A stretch of DNA of 64,000 bases, taken from the NCBI GenBank assembly GCA_023614405.1, contig CM042694.1, positions 133,243,711 to 133,307,710 on the forward strand, written 5' to 3'. How positions within the stretch are numbered: position 1 is the first letter of the stretch; each line of letters starts with the position of its first letter. A program made the position numbers and the translations under genes. The notes under the pieces were generated by a model, which had not been told where the DNA came from, did no database searches, and saw nothing but the letters and a program-made list of their open reading frames with translations. Of this stretch, positions 54,543 to 64,000 are shown piece by piece. Source of the stretch: Avena insularis (Eukaryota > Streptophyta > Magnoliopsida > Poales > Poaceae).

Positions 54543-55569
54543 CCAAAAAAATATACAAGGTATTCCATTATATTTCTTGATTTTTGGATTACTATGTTGA
54601 TACTTAAATATCCTGGAGAACCAAACATTATAATTTGATCCTTAGCAAAGTTATATGGAAAGCATATAATAAAGCTAGCAAGCAAACAAAATAATCGTAT
54701 ACCCCCAGGAAAAAAATGTATACAAGCTGAACAATGGGTCTAATGGATATCGATTCCTTGACATATATACACCCTCCCATTGATCCGAAGGAATTGTCAC
54801 TTCCAGTGTAACGACAAAATATGAAACGTTCAAAAATATTTTTTAGCAGCATGCATCTCGTCGAATTGTAAAAGTGATGTATGCTTGGCATGAAACATTT
54901 TCTTCTCATGATATCATTGCAGCAAAAGTTTAGATTTCCTAATATGACAGAATTTGGGGAAACCACCACATTTCGTTTCGGCGATGCATGGACAAAAAAT
55001 GAAATTGATTCATGTATGAATTCTTCTATAGCTTAATCCTGGTGGCATCCAAGCCTCCTCATCGCTTCGCCGCTCGCAGCTTTGTGGACCATCGGATCGT
55101 GAGTAACCAGTTAATCTAGACATCAATTTGTGCCAATGAACATTTTTGTTTGTTACTGCAAGGTGAGTCTCTCAAGTTACATGCCAATCTTTTTTAGACG
55201 GGAGAAAACGTCTTTGCTTTCCCGGAGATGCGTTAGTGCCACTCGGCGAAAATAGAAACTGGACTCGAACACAATGGTTGTTTCTATTCTATCTGTTGTA
55301 AGCTTTTGTATCTTTCTCTCTCAATCTAGGAACGGTAAGTACACTACCATGGCCCAGTACCCTAGAGCACCGCTGACGACGCCCCCTCATTGGAGCTACA
55401 TATCCATTGTTGTAGCCCCTCATTGTGTTGACGAGGAAAGTGATTGTGAGAAGTATACCTAATAAACAGAAGAAAATGTGTATATTTCTACCGCGCTGGC
55501 CACATTGTGTTGGAACAAAACGAAGGTGGTGTGGCGAAGCGCGCATTTTCATCTAGTATAACTATATCT
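54543..55569. other. unassigned; distant similarity to the end of the duplicated block
   Basis: Words such as aaaatatacaaggtattc (near 54550), gtgatgtatgcttggcatg (54870) and acaaaatatgaaacgttcaaaa (54815) have loose counterparts at 59630-60090, so this may be the rest of copy 3. No gene is supported. Confidence 0.35.
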
Positions 55570-55900
55570 TCTTTCCTTTGCATGCTTGCGGGCAGTTCCA
55601 TAGTCTAATGTTTTAATCCTGCCCTGCATACTGGAGCAAGGTGTGTAGCCTTGGGACGCAAACCGGGAACTTAAACCCAGGCTCCTTGTTTCACTTGGTG
55701 TCTGGTGTATTCTGTTCCGAACCGCCGATCAAACTGAGGCTCGTTTTCCATAAGAAAAACAGGAACACAAACAGGAAATGTGCATGGATGACGTTGACGA
55801 ATGCACCAGTTTACTCATCAATGCTAATGTTACTACTATAACAGACTATTGTAGTTTTAAATATCTTCTCACAGAATTTACTGGAACTAGCACGGTGACA
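55570..55900. repeat. partial copy 4 of the duplicated block
   Basis: Matches 48110-48390 and 58960-59200: tgcatgcttgcgggcagttccatagtctaatgttttaatcctgccctgcat against gcatgcacgcttgtaaattccatcacctaatgttttaatttctccctgcat, then gtgtattctg-tcc, gaatgca-ca, and aacagactattgtagttttaaatatcttctcacagaatttactgg. It is the most degraded copy. Confidence 0.6.
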
Positions 55901-56400
55901 CTCGTAAATGCGATGGAATCATCTTTAGAATCATGATAATAATTGAAAATAGAATTTTGAATTGATCTGTTGAGATTAAAATAATAGTGTTGTCCAAACA
56001 CTTTAAATTAATGAATTTCTAAAGCCTATTATGCCCTCCTCTTTAACCCTCTTAATGTATACATCAATCCACTCGAAATGGTCACATTGCTCGAGTCTCT
56101 AAAATTTGGAAAATGTCAACATGAACCCAAGATACCAAATTAAAAGGGGGAAAAATAAATCAGGAACCGTCACACAAAACGGATGCGAGAGAAAGCAGAT
56201 CTAACCTTCCCTGGTTGTGGTAAGCTCTCACATTTCACAAAGTCGTGCCCACAGTTTCCATTCTTTGTAGTCACACACGTTAACCGCTTTAGAGGATCAA
56301 TTCATGGACAGTGAGGGCAGCGGGTCATCCACACTGCACCATATCAAGGCCACAATGGGCGGTGGGCCGAGGTGGAGCTGGAAATATTTCACCGGACGAT
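55901..56400. other. unassigned
   Basis: No supported gene. It leads into the purine-rich microsatellite. Confidence 0.35.
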
Positions 56401-56403
56401 GTC

Positions 56404-56447
56404 GCCGGAGAAGAAGAAGAAGAAGAATAAGAAGAAGAAGAAGAAGG
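56404..56447. repeat. (GAA)n microsatellite
   Basis: agaagaagaagaagaagaataagaagaagaagaagaagg: about 13 units with one interruption. Frames across it give Arg-rich or Ser-rich runs without coding meaning. Confidence 0.9.
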
Positions 56448-56481
56448 GGTTGGGGTCAACAAAACAGAAGCAATGGCATGG

Positions 56482-56565
56482 GTCCAACGCTGAGTTGGAT
56501 AAGTGGTGAGTCCCACGCTGAGGTGGATAAGTGGTGGGTCCCACGCTGAGGTGGATAAGTTGTGG
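56482..56565 (+). repeat. 28-bp minisatellite, three units
   Basis: gtcccacgctgaggtggataagtggtgg is repeated three times (56482-56509, 56510-56537, 56538-56565) with few differences; a fourth unit is truncated (gtcccgctc). It sits between the GAA tract and copy 2 of the block. Confidence 0.92.
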
Positions 56566-56749
56566 GTCCCGCTCGGCTCAGATAATTCCAATTCTTAAGA
56601 TGCCTCGTGAGGTTAACGAGAAGTGTCACACATGAGCTATTTGGCCCAACGAAAATGTCGTGTGCGATCTATTGTTTCCAATTACGTTGCACTCTGTCCA
56701 ATCTGTTGTAAACATGTCGCACAAGAGCTATTCACCCCTCTGATCGGGA

Positions 56750-59700
56750 AGGTGCCGTTCTGTCAGTCGACTTTGACAGCAACAACTGCCTCATCCCGCT
56801 TTTGTCAATGCCAGTAGCTTCATTTTTGGTGTGCTAAGTACGAACCATGGTCTTTGGTGAAATTATTAATCACATCTATGAAAAAATGAGTCTTTTTCAT
56901 TTTTAATGCATTGGTTTATGTAGTTTGCAAGATGCAAGAAACATTTGTTCTGTATCTTGTAGCTCATAGATTTAGGTTGTACTGTAGGTGTGTTATTATA
57001 AAGCCATTGGGAAACTGAATAGTTTCATGGCCATATTAGCATAGTTGTTAAATACTTTTGCATCTTGCCTCCATTGAAATAATTTAAACGTTTAGTTTTT
57101 AGAAGCAAGCTAGTCCTCTCTTTATATAGAATTATAAGTATTGGGTTTTGGATAATGGTGTCATCCACTTATAGCTTTTTTTTGTAGTTTTAGAAATCTT
57201 TGTGCAGAAAAGAAGGAATTATAAAGTCATAGCTAATAAGGTACTCACACAGTTTAGCGATATGTGTTGATTATTACCTTATTATATGATGATGCCTGTT
57301 TTATTTGGTAAATTACTTCAATACTTGATGCACTTACATATATGCAAGAAATATTGTGTCGCATCACGGTGATATAATTTGAAACTTATGTATGTGTCTT
57401 CAAACAGTGAGCTATTTATGGAAGATGGTACATCATGTATAGTGGTTGGCAACATGGTAAAGGCCCCACTGATGAATGGATTGACATTTGAAAAGAGCTA
57501 CCAAAATGGTTCTAGCAAGGTCAAACCCAAGATCATACCCATGTCTCAATACATACCAACACATAAACGATTTCCCATGTTTAAAAATTAAAAAACCATT
57601 ATTGTGGAAAAACAATATTTGTCATTTAATCACCTACTTCAACTAGAGAACTTGTTTTAGGTGGGATACTGGATGTTTGTACAACCTGAAAGCTTATTCA
57701 TCAGTTTGCTTACTAGTGCAAGGGCTGTACATTATTGGCAACTTCTTTGTTAAAATCACATATGTTTCATTTTGACAAATGGTCTCAACAACTTTGGCCT
57801 GCTGCCATGGCGGAGTTCCCCGAGTAGGTGCGACTTCTCGCCCATCCTTCCCTGGCAGTTCGATCAGAGAGGTAGGAGGCGTCAAGTAGATGCGTTTTTT
57901 CTCTGCATCTATAAGCATGCTTATGTAACTGAAATGTGTTTCCTCCTAGTTCTATGATTGATTGATACATATTTTGCTCCTTTAAATGTTAGTCGTACTA
58001 ATGATGCACATGTCTGCTTTGTAAGGGACCACAGATTCATCCCAGGTTAGCTTGGAGGATGCTGCTATGGATGTCATCTTTGTGGTGCTACTATGTGCTC
58101 CTGGTCAAACTTAGGGTACTTGTTGTTTTCTTGTATTGTTAGTGGAATGTGATGGATGGGAAATAGTGATGTATTGTATATAGGTGATGCTCCTGGTCAC
58201 GAACTTGTATTCCTTAGAAGTTCATGTATTTTTTAGAAGTTCATGTATTTTTTCGTTACATTGCACTGCCATGTGCAATGTGTTGGATGCAAATTAGAGT
58301 GGTGGTTGCATGTATGTGGCACGGTTATTTCTTGCTTTTGGGCAAGTCTGTATATGTCGATTATCATTTGCTGGAACAGGTTTTAGCGAATTATTATATT
58401 GTTATTTATGGACTAACTATGAATGTGTGTTCTTGAATATGAAGTGGATCAGTGGGGAAATGTGTATTTACTGAATAATTCCACACTGTAGGGTCTTGAT
58501 TATGCTCAGTTTGCTTTGATGATACGGTAGCATTTCCTGTAGGGAACTAGTCAGGAAAATGCACCTTTCCCTATCGGCTATCTGTCATAGAAAACAACTT
58601 CGTAAACCTGATGAGCTGACATTTTCTTAGGAGTGACTGACAGGAAAATATTTTCTATCGGCCAACCGTCATTCATTGATAATTTCCCTGTCGGATTAAT
58701 CAGGCGGTTTTTCCTATAGCCAATAGGGACAATTATCCTGACAGTTTTAGATATTTTCCTACAGGTACATAACCGTGGGAAAAACAGTTTCTATTAGTGA
58801 GGACAATAGTTAAAATTGGCGTGCGGCGTATATGTTTCCACAAATTCCAACCCTCGGGGTAGTTTTGAAGAAGCTAAAGCAACTAGCTTTTCGTTTTTTG
58901 CAAAGGCTGAATAAATAGTATTGATCCATATATGAACACAAGCAGCTCGGCCTTGGTTTGCAGGCATGCTTGTAAATTCCATCACCTAATATTTTAATTC
59001 CCCCCTCATGTTGGGGCTACCTGGGTAGGCTAGGGAGGCAACCTAGAACTAATATTTGTTGTCTCGTGTATTCCACTCTTCAGAGGAAATGGAGCACCAA
59101 GTGCAAGGCATGGTACTACTTTACGATAGAGCACATGTTGAAGAATGCAGCAACTTATAGCTGTAATAGACTGTTGAAGTTTTAAATATTTTTTTGATAG
59201 AATTTAATGGGTGAGAGAATTCAGTTGGGCTATCCGTACAGCGTCTTCCAAATAAATAGGTGGACTTATAGCTCGGTGGCACATATTGCGGCAATTCCAG
59301 GATGAAACCTGAACCAGGCAAAAATGCATGGCCTATCACTGTCCGTCATCCACATAATTTAAAACTCAGTTTTGGAGGTTAGGCAATAGGCATGGGAGGT
59401 AATGTGGAAGACCCACCGGTGTTAGCTGCTTCAAGCTGTTTGGGTGAAAAGCTGCAACAGGGAGATCGGAACTGGCAGCTATCCTGATGTGCCACTCCCA
59501 TAAGTAGTCCGCCTGTTCCCCGTGTACATCACACATCACTAAGGTAGGGTCACCGGTAGTCATTGGCTGTAAAGAGCAGACCTTCGGTAAACCGCCAGAT
59601 CTGGGATCCCTATAGATAAATCGCCAGAAAATATATACACGGTATTCATTGTTTATTAGTTACAGGACATCCTAATTGACATTACTTGCTTGTAAGTTCA

Positions 59701-59830
59701 TATATACAGGATATTCATAATTAGTTCTTGATTTTTTTGTTTAATAATCTATTAATGCGAGATCAATATTGTTGCGTAGTAGAATAATCAATACCAGCCT
59801 TCAAATCTTTGGCTTGATAGTATGTACCTA
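56750..59830. repeat. large duplicated block, copy 2
   Basis: Counterpart of 44960-49050. It lacks the LINE and carries its own changes: a 130-base stretch absent from copy 1 (about 57366-57510), a GC-rich insertion (about 57798-57910), and about 190 extra bases at 59530-59720. The CACTA right end is at 58799 (GTTTCTATTAGTG), with caggaaa/tttcctg subterminal motifs well visible at 58540-58720. The left CACTA end is not in this copy. Confidence 0.85.
57379..57591 (+). pseudogene. possible CACTA-derived exon fragment in copy 2
   Basis: A 70-codon frame containing SELFMEDGTSCIVVGNMVKA and YQNGSSKVKPKIIPM lies mostly in the stretch that copy 1 lacks. It reads smoothly, in contrast to the surrounding DNA, and lies inside a CACTA remnant, so it may be an exon piece of an element gene. 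I do not recognise the family. Confidence 0.25.
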
Positions 59831-60919
59831 GCAACAGAACAGATATATGCATGTGGAACATTATTGGATCAAAAGGACATCGTGTTCTTGACACATATAC
59901 ATACATTTATCCGAATTTATTGGTCACATCCAAGTACCAACAAACTATAGTATTACTTTTGAGAATATTATTGTGGAGCGTCAACCCATTTCCTCAAATT
60001 GTAAACCACTAGCTAGTTTGAAGGAAACTACCTAACGCGCGGAACTTAGTAGTTTATCCTGTTGGGTGATGTATACATGGCATGCAACGTTCGTTTTTCA
60101 TGCTACCCTCGTGTGGGTACTCATTTTTATCTGGTCAAAAAGCAGTAATAATATTGATTTCATTGATGTAGTAGGACAAAAGTGTTACACCTGACGCGAT
60201 AAAAGAAAAAAAGAAGGGGATACAACCAACCTCCCTAAAGAAGAAGAGGAGACAATGCAACAAGAAGACATGCAAGCACAACTGATCGGCATGATGAAAC
60301 ATGGATAGGACTCACTGTCGCCCGGCTAAATGACTGATTTGCATCTCTAGTTGGTGAAGAGGACATGGAAGTGAAATTCTCCCAATATAAGATGCCGCGA
60401 AACAAATCTGCCCACCACCATTCGCCTTCCTCCTACCCTCCCTCCCAGGTCGCCTCACGCGGGATGACTCTAGAGGCTCCTCTCTCACCCTAGCAAGCCG
60501 TCGCTTGATCTAGTCCCCACAGCCGTTGTCGTCATCTTCATCGACAGTGGCAGCCACACCCATCCTATCAAATATGGGGTAAAGGATGGACGAGCTCTGA
60601 CGGTCTCCTACGCCCGAGGCGGGACATCACAGGTGTGGCACATGTGAAACATATGGGTGGTGGCGGAGGTTTTCCATGATGGTGAATTGACCGGCGGCAG
60701 GGGCTCCTCCTCGCTGCGCGATTCAGCTTGATCTGGCAGAAGATTGCCCCTGTTCCACCATCTTCTTCCTTGATGCTGGCCTGACCGGTTAGGTTCAGAG
60801 AGGCAGATCCAACTGGGTGCTGGGGGGTTGCGTGGGGGCTAGTAGCTCAGCGTGAATAAAGGTAGCCGTCCTAGTGTTCCAACTTGCCCCAAGATGATGA
60901 TCTGCCAGATGCTTGTCCC
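59831..60919. other. unassigned; GC-rich upstream part of repeat A copy 2 from about 60400
   Basis: No gene is supported. 60400-60919 is GC-rich, with pieces such as ggcggcaggggctcctcctcgc, and leads into repeat A copy 2. It may be the 5' part of that element. Confidence 0.35.
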
Positions 60920-61657
60920 CATCGATCTGGCTAGTGTGTCGTGTTTCAAAAGGCTCCGCCGGCGAACTCCACTGGACGGTTCATTCCTGGATATTGTTGG
61001 ATTGGGTGGGATCCGATCATGCGCACCCATATTTCTTTCTGACCGTTTAGATTCATGCGGGGTGTCGCGAAGCTCGCTGCTTGCTGTTACCATCAAGGGA
61101 CATGCTTTCTCGTTCCATGGTGAAGTCAGCTAGCAGAGAATATCATGGAAGCCGAGATCTGAGGACTTGCATTGTTGTTTTCAGTATTTGTGGCGATGAG
61201 GAATTGGATGGGTGATTCATGACATGGAGCAGTGGCATCGTAAGTGGGGCAATAGCACATGAGAAGTTCGAAGACTTACCTTTCAGGGTAAAAATCCAAA
61301 GTCTGGCCTTCATTGGTTGTGCCTGACAATGGCCTTGTTGTAGGCATTGTTTTGTGAGTGAGGACTTCCTACAAGGTAAAAACCTAAGATCTATGATCGG
61401 GCGACGTCGACGCTTGTGCATTGTTCCCATTTTTTAGGTATCACTTTAGGTGGAGCTGGACTTCTGGTGATGTCTTGGTGGTGCTAGTCCTACTGCTACA
61501 AGGAATAGATCACTATAGCGTAATTTTTCTTTTATTGTAACTCTTCTTATTTTTTGGGTTGTGTGCATCCATAAGGCTACTAGGGTAGTGCATTGTTGCA
61601 GAAGTTAGGTGTAATTGTTATCTTCACTATATTAGTATATGCTCTTTGTCGAAAAAA
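60920..61657 (+). repeat. dispersed repeat A, copy 2 (retroposon-like with A-rich end)
   Basis: Colinear with 1350-1860 up to about 61470, then runs to atattagtatatgctctttgtCGAAAAAAtag. The ending (a TATTA...TATA stretch, then TTTGTCGAAAAAA) is a common 3' end of non-LTR retroelements in Triticeae DNA. No ORF in it has RT motifs, so it could be the 3' untranslated part of a LINE or a non-coding retroposon. Confidence 0.6.
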
Positions 61658-62090
61658 TAGAAGGGTGTTCAGATTCTATTGTTATATAACCAAGAAAGAG
61701 GAGCGCCTTAATCATCGGCCTCCTGGTTGAGAACTGCCAATAGCGGTGGAACCAGAATTTGAGATGAGTGCCAAACATATTAGGTCCAAAATTTGCAAGC
61801 CCAATACCAAGTCTATCCAACAAAAGAAATTGTATGAGAAGTTCAATTGTCAGCAGCCAGTTCACTATCTCCTTCTCAACTTGATTCGTTGCAGGGAAGT
61901 CGCCGCGAGGCAGCACCCATAGGCAAGATCCCTTTGTATGGGACAACAAAAGGTGGAGGCGGTCGCATCTCTGAGTGACCGTCGTTATGGCCGCACATAC
62001 ATCGTCCCGATACTCAGTGTGGCATATCCCAAGATCCCCGAGGCCCAACCCGGTCGTCCACCTCCGGTAGAAGGAGGTCGCCGCCACCAT
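61632..62090 (-). other. 152-codon open frame, unrecognised
   Basis: It is the longest open frame in this part (61632-62090, minus). Its residues include RRWTTGLGLGDLGICHTEYR and a hydrophobic stretch, VNWLLTIELLIQFLLLDRLG. I recognise no domain. The 5' part is GC-rich and the 3' part overlaps the end of repeat A. It could be a piece of a host gene exon or chance. Confidence 0.2.
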
Positions 62091-63239
62091 GCCCGGGCCT
62101 TAAGCATTGATATATGTTGTGTGATTCCAGAGTAATAGACTGCATGATAGTTAAGCATGAATCTCTGAATTGGCTCATCATATATTCTTCTTTGTGCGAA
62201 ATTCCACCGATCTTTAATAAACATCAATATCAGTATAAAGAGGCCCAGAAGTACTAAAATTGTACTTTATAGATTGTCAATCGTGTTCTCTTTTTGTTAG
62301 AATTTAGTGTTCCGCCTTGATCTATGTTGCACATTACTCCAATTACATGTACTTGTCATCATTAGACTGCCTTGCACTCAAAAACATGATCCACCTGAAA
62401 ATTATAACAGTAGTACTATGCTCCATCTAGAAGCTTGCACCTCCTATGAATCTATATATGAACGTACATCAGATACTTTGAACTTGCACGACTAGAAATG
62501 ATAAAAAACGAGGAGAGAAGAATAATCACTAAAACACAATTCTTACATTCTTTTCGGGTGGTTTCAAAAGTTCTCAACCATGCTAGGGTTGGTAAGAGAT
62601 GGTTAAGTCTTCACCCTATATTCTAAACTTCATTGGTCTCCACCAACAACCGGATTACAAAGGACTGGAGGTGTCTTACTAAGAATGGAGGAACGCATTG
62701 TACCAAGAATGGAGGCACTCAATGGTGACCGTTGTGGAGAGATGGTCAATTGGCTTGTCGTTATAATTTTTGTTTCTCAGTACCAATGCTATTAGACGTT
62801 GCACTGTGTGTGGATGGAAGTTACCAAATGATGCATGCCTCATTTTCGTTAGTGAAGATAAAGGTGAGGCTTTTGTTGCATGTCTATTGCAACACATAAA
62901 ATTGCTGCAGAGCCGAGTAGACTGCTCGCGGGGAGAAAGATAAATGGTTAATAAGTATGTGGCTTCCATTCAGGAAATATGGTACAACCTGAGGTAGTCA
63001 TAATACATGTACTTTCATTCCATAGCAACACACATGTATTCAACTAGTATGGTTACAATCCATATTTATTTTATCTTGAAAAACGACTTCCATATATGAT
63101 TATATTCTAGAGTTATTTTATCTCAAAAAGAATCTGGGATGCCAACATCATTTGATACTATACAAGACTCTTTTCTCATATAATGTCATGTCAATAAAAT
63201 GCTCAGTTAGTAGTACATATAAGTATATATTACTACTCA
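62091..63239. other. unassigned, AT-rich
   Basis: No gene, RNA or repeat is supported by eye. Confidence 0.35.
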
Positions 63240-63740
63240 TGTTTCCCCCACAAAAAAGTCTAAGCTCACACCCTCTTCAACATTTGTGTGAAATACAAAT
63301 AAATACGGGAATATTTCGAGATGGTGCATTATGATCTTGATCCTACGGGGACACATAGCCACTGCAGCAATAAATCTGTAATAGATAGATGTGCTAGCGA
63401 TACCACTGCTGTTGCACTGTACATTATATATAAATCTAGAACCGGACTCCTTTGCATGCTTTGTCTTCCTTTTGCCCACACCTTTAAGCATTATAAATTT
63501 AGGACACTGGGAGAACACGTTGAGAGAACAACTTTAAGCATAGGATTCGGAGGCAACGGAAACATCAACACCAGACAACCCGACAATGCCTGCAATTAAG
63601 CACAAGATGCCAGCAAAGGGAACCCGCTCTGAGCCACACTTGACGTGGTGCCGAGACAGAGCACGAACGGCGCTGCACCTGGGCGTGGCCGGAAAAAAGC
63701 TATCTTGCACGGGCGGCCAAGCTAGGCCGGTCTAGCTCTG
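63240..63740 (-). repeat. repeat B, copy 2: paralogous gene-like 3' end
   Basis: Counterpart of 5180-5690. On the minus strand it has a longer open C-terminal part than copy 1: AVRALSRHHVKCGSERVP, then a hydrophobic stretch FAGILCLIAGIVGLSG, then VDVSVASESYA and a stop, followed by sequence conserved with copy 1. The hydrophobic stretch suggests a membrane segment near the C-terminus. No family is recognised. Confidence 0.4.
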
Positions 63741-64000
63741 CTCGTCCCTGCAGGCATGCAACTAGAAATCGCCGCCATGGCGCGCGACAGGGAGAGGTTT
63801 CCTCATCTCGCCGCGTCTCCCCTCCACGCTGACCGAAGAGGGGGCTACACGAAAACTCGTTCTTTTCCTCTTCTGCTTGTGCCGTGGACTGATGTGCAAG
63901 CTCCATTTGCCGATCTCATCTTCGCAACCAACAAAGCATCCCACAAAGCAAGACCCAGTGTGGTATGAGGTACTCTGGAGGAAACGATGAGACATGCCAA
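63741..64000. other. GC-rich end of the window
   Basis: Both strands have open frames of about 70 codons (63756-63968 plus, 63700-63995 minus). On the minus strand this would lie upstream of repeat B copy 2 and could be more of the same gene-like unit, but the window ends here. Confidence 0.25.

Noticed and set aside
56304..56591. Arg-rich or Ser-rich frames at the GAA tract
   Set aside because: Produced by the GAA microsatellite and the 28-bp minisatellite.
61632..62090. A 152-codon host gene on the minus strand
   Set aside because: No recognisable domain, no splice context or promoter that I can support, and its 3' end runs into the A-rich end of repeat A. Listed only as an unrecognised frame.
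1..64000. CRISPR arrays, operons or bacterial-type ribosome binding sites
   Set aside because: The whole window has plant nuclear transposon structure. The regularly spaced repeats are transposon subterminal motifs or minisatellites.

Overview
The window looks like intergenic, transposon-packed nuclear DNA from a grass, most likely a large-genome Pooideae or Triticeae-type species. The reasons are a Stowaway MITE with the CTCCCTCCG terminus, several CACTA elements, a Sirevirus-like copia element whose LTR starts TGAAAG, L1-type LINEs, Ty3/gypsy remnants, a Tourist/Harbinger MITE and Helitrons with CTAG ends. I see no bacterial-style gene organisation and no clearly intact host gene. The species call is inference.

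Layout. 1-6433: decayed DNA with a dispersed repeat (A), a Stowaway MITE, the 3' end of a minus-strand retroposon, a gypsy-like LTR remnant and a gene-like repeat (B). 6434-29574: one copia element with both LTRs, primer site, polypurine tract and 5-bp target duplication CTTTG (6429-6433 and 29575-29579). Its pol is split by a 12.2-kb CACTA element (9454-21689, target duplication CCC) and by a 5'-truncated LINE (about 22445-24061, target duplication 18 bp with one mismatch). 29580-34805: AT-rich DNA with a multi-exon B3-like pseudogene on the minus strand and an LTR/primer-site remnant. 34806-39483: a Helitron that received a second Helitron of the same family four bases from its own 5' end. 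39484-43500: gypsy pol remnant (minus) and LINE RT remnant (plus). 43995-49050: a non-autonomous CACTA remnant carrying a Harbinger MITE, followed by a block that recurs at 56750-59830 and, in part, at 53690-54300 and 55570-55900; a LINE (46857-48100) split only the first copy. 49750-52841: a third CACTA element (target duplication TTG) containing a solo LTR (49923-50835). 52863-53329: another LTR fragment. 60200-64000: second copies of repeats A and B.

How the pieces work together. The large CACTA is a relic of an autonomous element: a TNP2-type transposase (17045-20514), a second element protein with an Ulp1-like tail (10451-14309) and a small intact ORF (9917-10159) that joins an RNase H1/viroplasmin-type hybrid-binding domain to a C-terminal membrane segment. 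The two large genes carry several stops and frameshifts; the small ORF has none. Paired TGTGGCGCAT/ATGCGCCACA motifs mark both ends and an internal island beside a tRNA-like Pol III motif. The copia element carries a recurrent palindrome (core CGGATTATCCG) in its LTRs, in the INT-RT linker and around an additional env-position ORF.

The nesting gives relative ages: the copia insertion predates the CACTA and LINE inside it; the duplication of the 45-49 kb block predates the LINE in copy 1; the outer Helitron predates the inner one. Family names rest on motifs read by eye, not on database searches.
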